DNA of 64,000 nt from Phycisphaerales bacterium (GCA_020849615.1 JADLFW010000004.1:310001-374000); one strand, 5' to 3'. Numbered from the stretch's first letter, positions 26,471-35,846 are shown. Notes: generated by a model from the letters alone, not told the origin. Numbers and translations: made by a program.

Positions 26471-28807
26471 TTACCGGGCGCTGCTGACCTTCTCCGCCGG
26501 TGCGCGGGCCGACGCCGCGGGGGCGGCGGGGGGTTCGGCGGGGGCCGTGGGCGCCGCCGGAGCATCCGCCGGGGCGTGCAGGTCCGTCCCCAGCCGCTGC
26601 AGGTACGCCACCAGCGCGATCACCTTCTTGTTCTCCAGTCCCGGGTAGCCGCCCTGCTGGACCAGCTCATCGGAGATCTTCCGGGCCTGCTCCCGGGCCA
26701 GCGCCTCGGCCCGGCCGTTCTTTACCGCCTCGCCGTAGGGCACGCCCAGCAGCGCCTGCACATCCACCTTGCGCTGGATCGAGGCGAAGTCGAGGTCATC
26801 CTTCAGCAGCCACGGGTAGGGCGGCATCACCGACTGCGGCGAGAGCTGCCGCGGGTTCTCGAAGTGGCGGACGTGCCAGTCGTGCGACTGCTTGCCGCCC
26901 TCGCGGGCCAGGTCCGGGCCGATGCGCCGCGAGCCCCACTGGAACGGATGGTCGTACACGAACTCGCCCGGCTTGCTGTACTCGCCGTAGCGCTTGGTCT
27001 CGGCCCAGATCGGCCGGATCATCTGCGAGTGGCAGTTGTAGCACCCCTCCGAGACGTAGATGTCCCGGCCCGCCAGCTCCAGCGGTGTGTACGGCTTGAC
27101 GCTGGCGATGGTGGGGACGTTGGAGCGGATCAGGAATGTCGGGATGATCTCGAACAGCGAGGCCACCGCGATCGCGATGAAGACCCACACGCTGAATCGC
27201 AGCGGCAGCCGTTCCCAGCGCCGGTGCCACGCCGCGTTCAGGAACGCCTCGCCCTTGCGCCCCAGCTCGATGTTGGTCACCAGCTGCGGCGCCGGGGCGG
27301 GCGGGTCGATGTAGCCCCGGGCCAGGGCCGGCGCCGACTGCACGGGCTGGGCGTAGACCGCGGGCCGGCTCTTCCACGTCATCACGAAGTTCACGACGCC
27401 CATCAGGGCGCCCGCCAGGAACAGCAGGCCGCCGACGACCCGGATCCAGTAGAAGGGCATCAGGGCCGCCACGGTCTCGACGAAATCGGGGTACTGCAGC
27501 CGGCCCGTCTCGTCGAAGGCCCGCCACATCAGGCCCTGCGTGATGCCCGCCGTGTAGATCGCCAGGATGTAGAGCAGGATGCCGATGGTCGCGGTCCAGA
27601 AGTGGGCCGACATCAGCTTGCGGCTCCACAGCGGGGCCTGGAAGAGCCGCGGCAGGAGCCAGTACATCATGCCGAAGGTCATGAAGCCGTTCCAGCCCAG
27701 CGCCCCGGCGTGCACGTGGGCGATCGTCCAGTCCGTGAAGTGCGAGAGCGAGTTCACGCTCTTGATCGAGAGCATCGGCCCCTCGAAGGTCGACATCCCG
27801 TAGAACGTGATCCCCACCACGAAGAACTTGAGGATCGGGTCCGCCGCCACCTTGTTCCACGCCCCGCGCAGCGTCAGCAGGCCGTTGATCATGCCGCCCC
27901 ACGACGGCATCCACAGCATCAGCGAGAAGATCATCCCCAGCGTCGATGCCCACGCCGGCGTCGCGCTGTAGTGCAGGTGGTGCGGGCCCGCCCAGATGTA
28001 GATGAACACCAGCGTCCAGAAGTGCACGATCGACAGCCGGTAGCTGAAGACGGGCCGCTCGGCCGCCTTGGGCAGGAAGTAGTACATCATCCCCAGGAAC
28101 GGCGTGGTCAGGAAGAACGCCACCGCGTTGTGCCCGTACCACCACTGCATGAACGCGTCCTGCACCCCCGCGTACACCGAGTAGCTCTTGGTCAGGCTCG
28201 CCGGCACCACCAGGTTGTTGAAGACGTGCAGCACCGCCACCGTGATGATCGTCGCGATGTAGAACCACAGCGCCACGTACATGTGCCGCTCGCGCCGCCG
28301 GGCCAGCGTCCCGAAGAAGTTCACCCCGAAGAAGGCGACCCACACCACCGCGATCAGCAGGTCGATCGGCCACTCCAGCTCCGCGTACTCCTTCGACTGC
28401 GTGATCCCGAAGGGCAGCGTCAGCGCCGCGCACACGATGATGAGCTGCCACCCCCAGAAGTGCAGGTTGCTCAACGCATCCGAGAACATCCGGGCCTTGC
28501 ACAGCCGCTGCGTCGAGTAGTAGATCGCCGCGAAGATCGAGTTGCCCGCGAACGCGAAGATCGCCGCGTTGGTGTGCAGCGGACGCAGCCGCGAGAAGGT
28601 GATCTGCGGGATCCCCAGGTTCGCCGCGGGCAACGCCAGCTCGATCGCCGCCACCAGCCCCACCAGGAACGCCACCACCCCCCAGAACATCGTCGCCGTC
28701 AGGAACTTGCGCACGATCGCATCGTCGTAGACGAACGTCTCGACGACGCCGCGCGCTTCATGGAGGTGGGCCCGGACGGTCGGGGAGGCGTGGGTCGCGA
28801 CTGACAT
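26471..28807 (-). CDS. ccoNO: fused cbb3-type cytochrome c oxidase subunits I and II (CcoN-CcoO)
   Basis: A 778-residue fusion. Residues 1 to about 480 are the heme-copper catalytic subunit: RPLHTNAAIFAFAGNSIFA, QWWYGHNAVAFFLTTPFLG (active-site His and Tyr region), WAGPHHLHYSATPAW (Cu-ligand His pair) and IAHVHAGALGWNGFMTFG (heme ligands). A linker with a membrane helix follows. CcoO then has the monoheme site EGCYNCHSQMIRP (near 603) and GPDLAREGGKQSHDWHVRHF. The last 30 residues are Ala/Pro-rich. This terminal oxidase reduces O2 at low oxygen with proton pumping. It is the first gene of the operon, divergent from a Rrf2-type regulator. Confidence 0.95.
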   Translation of the reverse strand: MSVATHASPTVRAHLHEARGVVETFVYDDAIVRKFLTATMFWGVVAFLVGLVAAIELALPAANLGIPQITFSRLRPLHTNAAIFAFAGNSIFAAIYYSTQRLCKARMFSDALSNLHFWGWQLIIVCAALTLPFGITQSKEYAELEWPIDLLIAVVWVAFFGVNFFGTLARRRERHMYVALWFYIATIITVAVLHVFNNLVVPASLTKSYSVYAGVQDAFMQWWYGHNAVAFFLTTPFLGMMYYFLPKAAERPVFSYRLSIVHFWTLVFIYIWAGPHHLHYSATPAWASTLGMIFSLMLWMPSWGGMINGLLTLRGAWNKVAADPILKFFVVGITFYGMSTFEGPMLSIKSVNSLSHFTDWTIAHVHAGALGWNGFMTFGMMYWLLPRLFQAPLWSRKLMSAHFWTATIGILLYILAIYTAGITQGLMWRAFDETGRLQYPDFVETVAALMPFYWIRVVGGLLFLAGALMGVVNFVMTWKSRPAVYAQPVQSAPALARGYIDPPAPAPQLVTNIELGRKGEAFLNAAWHRRWERLPLRFSVWVFIAIAVASLFEIIPTFLIRSNVPTIASVKPYTPLELAGRDIYVSEGCYNCHSQMIRPIWAETKRYGEYSKPGEFVYDHPFQWGSRRIGPDLAREGGKQSHDWHVRHFENPRQLSPQSVMPPYPWLLKDDLDFASIQRKVDVQALLGVPYGEAVKNGRAEALAREQARKISDELVQQGGYPGLENKKVIALVAYLQRLGTDLHAPADAPAAPTAPAEPPAAPAASARAPAEKVSSAR

Positions 28808-28878
28808 GAAGACACTCCAACGACCTCATGAGAGGGCGCGGGCCCGCGACACTCGCGGACTCTCGCGGGCGGATGTTA

Positions 28879-29034
28879 CCGAGAACATGATCGACTTGTC
28901 TAGTATTCGACCCGGAAAATGCCGGCTTTTGGTAGAACGGCCCAAAAAGACGACAAAAGAGACCCGATCTCAAGGAAAAGGCACCGATCTTTCCGGCCGC
29001 GCTTGACAATGTCCCGAGAACATGATGAGATAAT
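28879..29034. promoter_or_regulatory. divergent cco/Rrf2 control region with 13-bp direct repeats
   Basis: The word CCGAGAACATGAT occurs at 28879-28891 (72 bases before the ccoNO start) and at 29014-29026. The second copy lies between a TTGACA at 29003-29008 and a GATAAT at 29029-29034 that could be the promoter of the regulator gene (spacing 20, longer than ideal). The region is much more A/T-rich than its surroundings. The repeats are good candidates for operators of the adjacent Rrf2 protein. Binding is inferred. Confidence 0.55.
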
Positions 29035-29075
29035 CGTTTAATCGTGTACCCCGGGCGACCGGGAAAGGACGCGCC

Positions 29076-29543
29076 ATGCTGAGCCAGGCGGTCGGATACG
29101 CGGCGTCGGCGCTGGGCTACGTCGCCGCGACCGGCGGCAACCCCGTGCTGGTCAAGGACATCGCCGAGGCCACGGGCATCCCAGCCCCCTACCTCGCCAA
29201 GATCATCCACCAGCTGGGGCGCAAGGGGTTCGTCATCACACGCCGCGGTGTCGGTGGCGGCGTCATCCTCGCCCGACCCGCCGCCGAGATCTCCCTTTAC
29301 GACCTCTGCATCGCCATGGATGACAACGCCGTCAAGACCAAGTGCATCCTCGGTGTCGACGGCTGCTCCGAAGAACGCGCGTGCCCGGGCCACCAGTTCT
29401 GGTCCCGCCACCGCGCCCGCCAGATCGAGTTCCTCCAGTCGCTCAACGTCGCCGATGTCGCCGCGTTCGAGACCAAGAAACGCTGGTCGCATGTCCTCAA
29501 GGCCCGCCAGCAGGCCGCCACCGGCGGCGTGAGCCCACCGTGA
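29076..29543 (+). CDS. Rrf2-family transcriptional regulator with putative Fe-S cysteines
   Basis: A 155-residue winged-helix protein: LVKDIAEATGIPAPYLAKII (recognition helix region, 25-44), HQLGRKGFVITRRGVGGGVILARP (wing) and EISLYDLCIAMDD. Three cysteines, C90, C97 and C103 (KCILGVDGCSEERACPG), have spacing like the cluster ligands of IscR and NsrR, so it may sense O2, NO or Fe-S status. Its divergent position to the cbb3 operon and the repeats between them suggest it controls that operon. An in-frame ATG with AAAGGA upstream supports the start. Confidence 0.9.
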   Translation: MLSQAVGYAASALGYVAATGGNPVLVKDIAEATGIPAPYLAKIIHQLGRKGFVITRRGVGGGVILARPAAEISLYDLCIAMDDNAVKTKCILGVDGCSEERACPGHQFWSRHRARQIEFLQSLNVADVAAFETKKRWSHVLKARQQAATGGVSPP

Positions 29544-29741
29544 GAAATCGTTCATAAGTCCTGTCCACACAACACACTAACGCAATAATCAAGGAATAGC
29601 TCTTGGGCCGGACCCACGGCCCCGACCTCTCCCTTTCCACGGAGACCCGCCGGACTTCCCGGTCGTAAAGCGCCGCCGTTCACGCGGCGCGCCGGGAACA
29701 GGCCTGACGCCAGGCCCGGCGGGCGATGGAGGGAGCAGGTC

Positions 29742-32700
29742 ATGCGTAAATCCGTTCGCCGGGCCCGGGCGCTTCACGACGCCGCCGGCTGGTTCGAGCC
29801 GCTCGAGAACCGGGTCCACCTGTCCGCGTTCAGCTACGAACCCCTGCCGATGCTCGTCGAAACGCCGGGCCCGATGTGGGTGCTCAGGCCCGGCGGCGAA
29901 GACACCTCGGCGCGGGCCATCGGCTCGAGCATCGCGGCGGCCGGTGATGTCGATGCCGACGGCTACGCCGATGTGATCATGGGCGCCGGCGGCGGCGGCC
30001 CGTCCGGCGAGGACACCCGCGCCATGGCGGCGGTCTATTCCGGGCGCACCGGGGAGCCGATCTTCACGTTCAGCGACGGCTTCACCGAGTTCGGCGCCTC
30101 GGTCGCCGGCGTCGGCGACATCAACGGCGATGGCCGGCCCGACCTCCTCATCGGCTCGCCGCGCTGGAACGACGATTCGGGCGGCCCGCTCAGCGCGGGC
30201 CGGGCCTACCTCTACTCGGGCCTGGATGGCTCGCTGCTCCGCACCTTCGAGGGCACCGCCGCCACCGACCGCTTCGGCGCCGCTGTGGCCGGCGCGGGCG
30301 ATGTCAACAAGGACGGCACCCCGGATCTCATCATCGGCGCCCCCGGCGCCGACCGCAACGGCACCGACCGCGGCCGGGCCGAGGTCTACTCCGGCGCCGA
30401 TGGCACCCTGCTCTACCGCTTCCTGGGCTTCGCCATCACCGATGATGCCCGCGTCGGCTACGCGGTCTCCTCCGCCGGCGATGTCAACAACGACGGCTAC
30501 GCCGACCTGGTCGTCGGCGCCCCCGGCTCCACGAAGGGGCGCGTCGACGCCCCCGGCACCGTCTTTGTCTATTCCGGAAGGACCGGCGCAACGCTCTGGA
30601 CCTTCTCGCGCGGCCAGGCCCGTGATGAGTTCGGCTTCTCCGTCGCCTCAGCCGGCGATGTCAACAACGACGGTCGCGGTGACATCATCATCGGCGCCCC
30701 GTCGGCCGACGGCGTCGGCACCGGCACCGTTCCCTCGGGCGGGCGGGCCGTCGTCTATTCCGGCGGCGATGGCCACATGCTCTTCGAGTACTTCGGCGAC
30801 CGGCCCCACGCCAACATGGGCGCCTCGGTCGCCGGCGCGGGCGATGTCAACGGCGATGGCCACGATGACTTCATCATCGGCGCCCCCGCCGCCAACCCCG
30901 AGGCCCGCGTCGATGTCCGCTCCGGCGCGGACGGCGCCATCCTGACCTCCTTCATCGCCGGCGACCTTGCCCTGGTCGGCGGCGATCGCATCGGCCGGGC
31001 CGCGGCGGCGGTCGGCGATGTCGACCGCGACGGCTTCATCGACTTCGCCTTCGCCGCCACGCAGGACGCCAACCCCGAGAAGAATGACCGGGCCCGCGCC
31101 TATGTCTTCTCCGGCGCCCGCGCCGCCGGGCTGCTGCCCGAGGGCCTCAACGATGCCCGCGACATCTGGGGCTCGGCCGGCTTCCGCCATTTCGTGATCC
31201 TCCGCGGTGACCTCTTCGCCCTCCCGGCCCGCGACGGCTTCCTCGCCGGCGACCGCGTCCTCGATGTCAACAACGGCCACACCATCCTCGGGGCCGACAA
31301 GGACGGCGCGCCCTTCCTGTGGACATCGGCGGGCCGCGCCGAGCTCGCCGGGCTTATCCAGAGCTTCGTAGGCCCGGCCGACGATTTCACGGGCCTGCGC
31401 GCGGTGGATATCACCGACAGCGGCCTCATCCTCGTCGAACGCATGCGCGGCGATGCGCCGACCACGTGGCTCTACGACCGGGGTACCCTGACCTACCTCT
31501 TCGACGGCATCCCCATCGCGATGAACGAGTCGCGCACCGTCCTGGCCAATGTCGCGGGACGCACGGACCAGTCGCTCCTCTGGACGGGCAGCGGCGAGCC
31601 GCAGGTCATCAACGGCATCATGGGCGTCGATCTCAACGAGGGTGGCGCGTTCGTGGGCACCGTTCCGGGCGCCTCCACGCTCGCGGCCGTCTGGTCGGCG
31701 GGGACCATCACGCCGCTGGGCGTCATCAGCGGCGGCACCGACTACAAGCCCGCGGGCCTCAACGACCGCGGCCAGGTTGTGGGCTCCTACTCCGTCGCGG
31801 GCGGCACCTCCGGCTTCTTCTACGACCCCGCCGAGGGGATCGCCGACATCAAGCCGCTCATCATCGCCGGCGCGCCAGATGCCCTGGCCTCCAGCGATGA
31901 CCTGGCGCTCCCCGACATCAACAGCCGCGGCGTCATCGCGGGCCGCATCAACGACGCCCGCCAGGGCTTCCTCGCCAGCCAGTCCAACACCTCGGGCCCG
32001 TTCGACTCCCGCTTCAACACCCGTGTCAACACCGTGCGGACGCAGGATGGCGGCGTGACCGTCACGACGATCAACAGCGCGGGCGAGGTCATCATCTTCA
32101 GGCTCGATGGCTCCACCGGCGCGTGGACCGCCCAGGACCTCTCGCAGGACACCGCCGTCGCCAACGTCACCGACGCCGTCAGCTGGACCGACCCGGCGAC
32201 GGGCCGGCCCGCCGTCGCCGCGGCGACCTCGGGCGGCCTGATTCTCCTGACCGTCGATGCCACCGGCATGTGGACCGCCCAGAACCTCACCACCTCCATC
32301 CCCGCCGCGACCGCCATCGAGAGCGGGCTCACGAGCTTCATCTCGATCGATGGGGATGTCTACATCGCGGGCGCCAACGTCGAGAACGACATCGTCATCT
32401 ACCGAAACTCCGCCGGGAACTGGACCTACGCCAACCTCTACGAGAACTTCCTGCGCCCCGCCGGGCTGCCCACCCCGCGGTTCAACTCCCGCCTCAACGC
32501 CTATGTCACTTCCTGGAACGGCCTCAACATCTCCGGTCTGGATGAGAACGGCCACGTCTGGTCGGTCTGGACCGCGCCGGGCCTCAACGGCTGGTCGGCC
32601 TCCGATCTCAGCGCCATCACCGGCGCCCCGCGACTCGCCGGCGGGCTGACCACCTACGTGACCAACTGGGGCGGCATCAACATCCTCGGCATCGACGAGA

Positions 32701-33092
32701 ACGGTGACACCACCGTCACCTGGTGGGTGCCCGAGTTCGGCGGGAACTGGCGGCAGAACAACTTCACCGCCGAGTTCGGCGGCGCCCGCCTCGTCCCCGG
32801 GTCCGTCACCAGCTACGTCACCCCCTGGAACGGGCTGAATGTCGCGGGCCTCGACCGTGACGGCAAGATCGTCTCCTACTGGTGGGTGCCGGGCTTCGAC
32901 CGCTGGAACGTGGATGAGATCCCCTCCGGCGAAGACCGCGCGGCCCGGCCCGTCGGTCGCCTGGAAAGCCGGGCCGCCGAGGACGGGTCCATCCACCTCA
33001 CCGGGGTGGGGCACGATGGCCACATCCTGCACGCCTTCTGGTCCCCGGACGCACCCTGGCAGATCGACGACCTGACCGCCAAGACCGGCTGA
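29742..33092 (+). CDS. large secreted FG-GAP/integrin-like repeat protein with planctomycete N-terminal sorting motif
   Basis: A 1116-residue protein. Near the start it has FEPLENRVHLSAF, a variant of the LEPRxLLS-type motif found on planctomycete surface proteins, instead of a normal signal peptide. Residues of about 60-430 are seven or so FG-GAP/VCBS repeats (for example SAGDVNNDGYADLVVGAP) as in beta-propellers. Residues of about 450-750 contain HAF-like repeats (LNDRGQVVGSYSVAGGTSGF). The last 350 residues contain four or so repeats with NGLNISGLDENGHVWSVW style. A GGAGGGAG site precedes the ATG. The role is probably surface adhesion or carbohydrate contact; ligand unknown. It carries no dockerin tail. 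Confidence 0.85.
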   Translation: MRKSVRRARALHDAAGWFEPLENRVHLSAFSYEPLPMLVETPGPMWVLRPGGEDTSARAIGSSIAAAGDVDADGYADVIMGAGGGGPSGEDTRAMAAVYSGRTGEPIFTFSDGFTEFGASVAGVGDINGDGRPDLLIGSPRWNDDSGGPLSAGRAYLYSGLDGSLLRTFEGTAATDRFGAAVAGAGDVNKDGTPDLIIGAPGADRNGTDRGRAEVYSGADGTLLYRFLGFAITDDARVGYAVSSAGDVNNDGYADLVVGAPGSTKGRVDAPGTVFVYSGRTGATLWTFSRGQARDEFGFSVASAGDVNNDGRGDIIIGAPSADGVGTGTVPSGGRAVVYSGGDGHMLFEYFGDRPHANMGASVAGAGDVNGDGHDDFIIGAPAANPEARVDVRSGADGAILTSFIAGDLALVGGDRIGRAAAAVGDVDRDGFIDFAFAATQDANPEKNDRARAYVFSGARAAGLLPEGLNDARDIWGSAGFRHFVILRGDLFALPARDGFLAGDRVLDVNNGHTILGADKDGAPFLWTSAGRAELAGLIQSFVGPADDFTGLRAVDITDSGLILVERMRGDAPTTWLYDRGTLTYLFDGIPIAMNESRTVLANVAGRTDQSLLWTGSGEPQVINGIMGVDLNEGGAFVGTVPGASTLAAVWSAGTITPLGVISGGTDYKPAGLNDRGQVVGSYSVAGGTSGFFYDPAEGIADIKPLIIAGAPDALASSDDLALPDINSRGVIAGRINDARQGFLASQSNTSGPFDSRFNTRVNTVRTQDGGVTVTTINSAGEVIIFRLDGSTGAWTAQDLSQDTAVANVTDAVSWTDPATGRPAVAAATSGGLILLTVDATGMWTAQNLTTSIPAATAIESGLTSFISIDGDVYIAGANVENDIVIYRNSAGNWTYANLYENFLRPAGLPTPRFNSRLNAYVTSWNGLNISGLDENGHVWSVWTAPGLNGWSASDLSAITGAPRLAGGLTTYVTNWGGINILGIDENGDTTVTWWVPEFGGNWRQNNFTAEFGGARLVPGSVTSYVTPWNGLNVAGLDRDGKIVSYWWVPGFDRWNVDEIPSGEDRAARPVGRLESRAAEDGSIHLTGVGHDGHILHAFWSPDAPWQIDDLTAKTG

Positions 33093-33127
33093 GCCTTCCT
33101 TCGACACCAGGCAGCGTGCAACCGCAC

Positions 33128-33160
33128 AAGACCCGGGCCGCGTGGCCCGGGTCTTTGCTT
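33128..33160 (+). terminator. strong intrinsic terminator
   Basis: A perfect 12-bp stem (AAGACCCGGGCC, loop GCGT, GGCCCGGGTCTT at 33128-33155) is followed by TGCTTT, 36 bases after the stop of the FG-GAP protein gene. Confidence 0.85.
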
Positions 33161-33359
33161 TGGAGCGGAAGCCACAGGGCTCGAACCCCGCCCTGATCGG
33201 GATCACCACATTCCACCCCCCACATCCCGCACGGTGAAGACCCGAAGGAGCGGGCGAAGCCATGTAGACTGATCGCCGCATCGACTTCTCCCGCCTCAGC
33301 CCGGGCCGCGGACTCCGCGGCGCCCCGGGCCCGCCGCTCGCCACTCCGGAGTGTCTGGC

Positions 33360-34559
33360 ATGTTCACCGTGACCGCGGACCACGTCCTGCCTTGCACCAT
33401 CACGGGTTCGTGGCCGCGCCCCCGGTGGATGGATGAGAGCATGTGGGGCCGGCCGCTCGACACCTGCATGATGGACATCCGCTTCCGCGAGAAGTTCCAG
33501 GATGCGATGGCCACCCTCATCAGCGATCAGGAGCGCGCGGGCCTGGACATCATCACGCACGGCGACCTGCACTGCGATGAGGATTTCGCGGGCCGGTCCT
33601 GGCACCACTACCCCCTCCAGCGCTGGGCCGGCTTCGAGGGCGACCATCTGCAGTCCTGGGCCACCCGCTCCCCGTGGCTCAAATACCCGCCCGGCACCAT
33701 GCTCAACGAGATCTACACGGGCTGGCGATGGCCCCGAGTTGTCGGCAAGATCGAGCACCGCCCGCTCGACTACGACAAGGTCTGGCGCATCGCCCAGGCC
33801 CGGACCCGCAAGCCCGTCCGCTTCGGCACCTGCTGCTCCCAGGTCATGGGCCTGTTCCTCGACATCCACACCCCCGCGTACCGCGACAAGCGCGAGGTCC
33901 TCTGGGACATGGCCGGGGCCATGAACCAGGAGCTGCTGGCCCTGAAGAAGGCCGGATGCAGGTGCATCCAGATCGAAGAGCCCTGCTTCCACTTCATGGC
34001 CAACACGTACGGCAAGGACCACGATGAGGTGAAGCATTACCTCGACTGCTACAACCGGGAGGTGCGGGGCCTGGATGACATCGAGATCTGGATCCACACC
34101 TGCTGGGGCAACCCCAACATGCAGCGCGTCATCGACAACGACAGCTACGCCGCCTCGCTGGATTTGTACATGACCCAGGCCCGCGGGGATGTCTGGACGA
34201 TCGAGACCAAGGACCGCGGCATGCGCGAGATCGAGCTGCTGGCGCCCTACATGAAGAGCAGGGGCAAGAAGGTCTGCATCGGCGTGGTCAGCCACCGCCG
34301 CCTCCAGGTGGAGCAACCCGAGGAGGTCGCGGCCGCCATCCGCCAGGCCCTGAAGCACATCCCGCCCGAGCGTCTCATCATCTCCACCGACTGCGGCTTC
34401 GGCCGCCAGGGCTGCAACCGCGACATCGCGTTCTTCAAGAGCGTGTCGATCGCGCTGGGGACCAACATCGTGCGGCAGGAACTCGGCCTCCCGACGACCT
34501 ATGTGCCGGCGGGCGACCCGGCCCTCCAGGTGGACCTCGTGCCGGACAAGCCCGCTTGA
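33360..34559 (+). CDS. cobalamin-independent methionine synthase-like (core-MetE/UROD superfamily) enzyme
   Basis: A 399-residue TIM-barrel protein of the MetE C-terminal superfamily. It shows TGSWPRPRWM at the start, ITHGDLHCDED near residue 60, and the Zn-site segments IEIWIHTCWGNPN (His, Cys), VWTIETKDRG (Glu) and LIISTDCGFGRQGCNRD (Cys). Such enzymes move a methyl or alkyl group to or from a thiol; the N-terminal half-barrel of full MetE is absent, so methionine synthesis from methyl-folate is not certain. The ATG at 33360 is preferred over the GTG nine bases upstream. It lies just outside the tRNA-bounded island. Confidence 0.8.
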   Translation: MFTVTADHVLPCTITGSWPRPRWMDESMWGRPLDTCMMDIRFREKFQDAMATLISDQERAGLDIITHGDLHCDEDFAGRSWHHYPLQRWAGFEGDHLQSWATRSPWLKYPPGTMLNEIYTGWRWPRVVGKIEHRPLDYDKVWRIAQARTRKPVRFGTCCSQVMGLFLDIHTPAYRDKREVLWDMAGAMNQELLALKKAGCRCIQIEEPCFHFMANTYGKDHDEVKHYLDCYNREVRGLDDIEIWIHTCWGNPNMQRVIDNDSYAASLDLYMTQARGDVWTIETKDRGMREIELLAPYMKSRGKKVCIGVVSHRRLQVEQPEEVAAAIRQALKHIPPERLIISTDCGFGRQGCNRDIAFFKSVSIALGTNIVRQELGLPTTYVPAGDPALQVDLVPDKPA

Positions 34560-34606
34560 GCAGAAGCGAGCGGTGCGCGGCCGCCGAGCCCCGCGAAGTC
34601 TCCTCC

Positions 34607-34680
34607 GCCAAGGAAATAACGCCACAAACCCTTGGGAGGGCGGCGTTTATCTTGAAGTGGAGGTAAGGGGACTCGAACCC
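34607..34680 (-). repeat. displaced tRNA-Ala 3' end and terminator remnant (candidate att site)
   Basis: On the minus strand this reads GGGTTCGAGTCCCCTTACCT followed by CCA, the T-arm and acceptor 3' strand of a tRNA, then the same downstream hairpin words as the intact gene. Identity with 45053-45126 includes GGCGTTTATCTTGAAGTGG and AAGGGGACTCGAACCC. No 5' half is present, so it cannot make a tRNA. Confidence 0.7.
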
Positions 34681-34682
34681 GG

Positions 34683-34880
34683 CTTTTGGATGCCCTGGTC
34701 AAGATCGGCGGCAGCGACCTGCACCTGCAGACCGGTTCGCCGCCGATGGTGCGGCTCGGCGGCGACCTCAAGGCGCTGGAAGTGCCTCCGCTCGAGGATT
34801 CGAAGATCCGGGAGTACATGGACCAGATGTCGCCTGCGCAGGCTCAGATCCAGCTGGCCGAACGGGATGAAGCGGAGGTC
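34683..34880 (+). pseudogene. PilT (twitching motility ATPase) N-terminal fragment
   Basis: About 66 residues (LLDALVKIGGSDLHLQTGSP, PMVRLGGDLKALEVPPLED, SKIREYMDQMSPAQ) match the N-terminal domain of PilT, whose hallmark is GxSDLHLxxGxPPxxRxxG. There is no proper start codon and no ATPase domain; homology stops near 34880, ahead of the convergent stress-protein gene. It abuts the tRNA remnant directly, which marks this as a recombination junction. Confidence 0.72.
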
Positions 34881-34955
34881 GGCCGCCGGAGTCAGACCAC
34901 CTCCGACATGGTCGAACGATCTCCTGAATGGCTCGGCGCCCGCGATGATACGTCA

Positions 34956-35846
34956 TCACAACTGCCGCCGGTGAACGACTTCGACGGAGCAAGGCGCATT
35001 GAGCGCCACGGTGGTCGACACGCTGCCGAGAAGGAATCGCTCGACCCCTCGCACGCCGGTCGCTCCGACAAAGACGCAGTCGGCTCCGCCACCCTCCCAC
35101 TTCTCGGCCGCATCGATCAGCCCATACTTGGGATCCATGGGTTGAACCAATGTGTTCACCGAAACACCCAGACACCGGTACCTGAGAAAGTGCGCCGCTT
35201 CGGTTGCCAGGTGGATCGCCGGGCGTTCTTCAGCGGCGTGGGAGTCGAGAGGTACAGGGTCTCCGCCCCAGACCGTGTTTGGAGCCCAGTTCGACAGCCG
35301 GGCGTGAACACCGGTCTCGAAGGTCGCGACCAACATCCGCGTCCCCACAGGCCATTTTCGCCCTGCGACCGCATCGATCGCGGCCTTGGCATCCGGGGAC
35401 CCGTCAGTCCCCACGATGATCAAAGGCGGTCGGCCGTCGTGCCTGTCTGCGCGGGCCCGGCCCACCCGCACGGGGCGTTTGGCCTGTGTCACGACCTGAT
35501 GGACCACGCTGCCGAAGACGAGCCGCTTGAGTTCTCCGAAGCCGCGCGACCCGACCACGATCAGGTCGACATCATCGGCTTCTCCCCGGGTGATGATCTC
35601 CCAAGCCGGCGCCCCGACGCACACTTCCGCTGAGATGTTCCACCGCGGGAAGCGGTCACGCACCCTTGCCGCGCCTTCCTGTGCGATGGCGGGGCACTCT
35701 TCGGGTATCGCACCCTTCTGGGCCGCGCGTCCTTCCACCACAGAGAGCACCAGCGCGTCAGCCGTCTCGGGCATGCCTGCGAGCGACAGGTCATCGATGG
35801 CGGCCTTCGCTCCTTGCGAACCGTCGTATCCGATGAGCAGTTGCAT
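34956..35846 (-). CDS. universal stress protein, two UspA domains
   Basis: A 296-residue tandem Usp. Domain 1 starts MQLLIGYDGSQGAKAAIDDL and contains the ATP-binding motif VVGSRGFGELKRLVFGSVVHQV (near 105). Domain 2 starts LIIVGTDGSPDAKAAIDAV (near 145) and ends VGATGVRGVERFLLGSVSTTV. The Gly-2x-Gly-9x-Gly-Ser pattern is complete in both, so nucleotide binding is likely. A GGGAGGT site lies six bases before the ATG at 35846. It is divergent from the UPF0316 gene; its 3' end faces the PilT remnant. Confidence 0.9.
   Translation of the reverse strand: MQLLIGYDGSQGAKAAIDDLSLAGMPETADALVLSVVEGRAAQKGAIPEECPAIAQEGAARVRDRFPRWNISAEVCVGAPAWEIITRGEADDVDLIVVGSRGFGELKRLVFGSVVHQVVTQAKRPVRVGRARADRHDGRPPLIIVGTDGSPDAKAAIDAVAGRKWPVGTRMLVATFETGVHARLSNWAPNTVWGGDPVPLDSHAAEERPAIHLATEAAHFLRYRCLGVSVNTLVQPMDPKYGLIDAAEKWEGGGADCVFVGATGVRGVERFLLGSVSTTVALNAPCSVEVVHRRQL

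Noticed and set aside
24327-28804. Very long plus-strand open frames across the cbb3 operon
   Set aside because: They mirror ccoG, ccoP and ccoNO on the opposite strand; the real genes have clear motifs, the mirrors have none.
30648-34625. A 1325-codon open frame on the minus strand
   Set aside because: It is antisense to the FG-GAP and MetE-like genes, has a composition expected from high-GC reverse frames (Arg, Val, Asp, Gly rich) and shows no domain.
34607-34680. A second functional tRNA gene
   Set aside because: Only the T arm and 3' acceptor strand are present; the 5' half is replaced by a PilT fragment.
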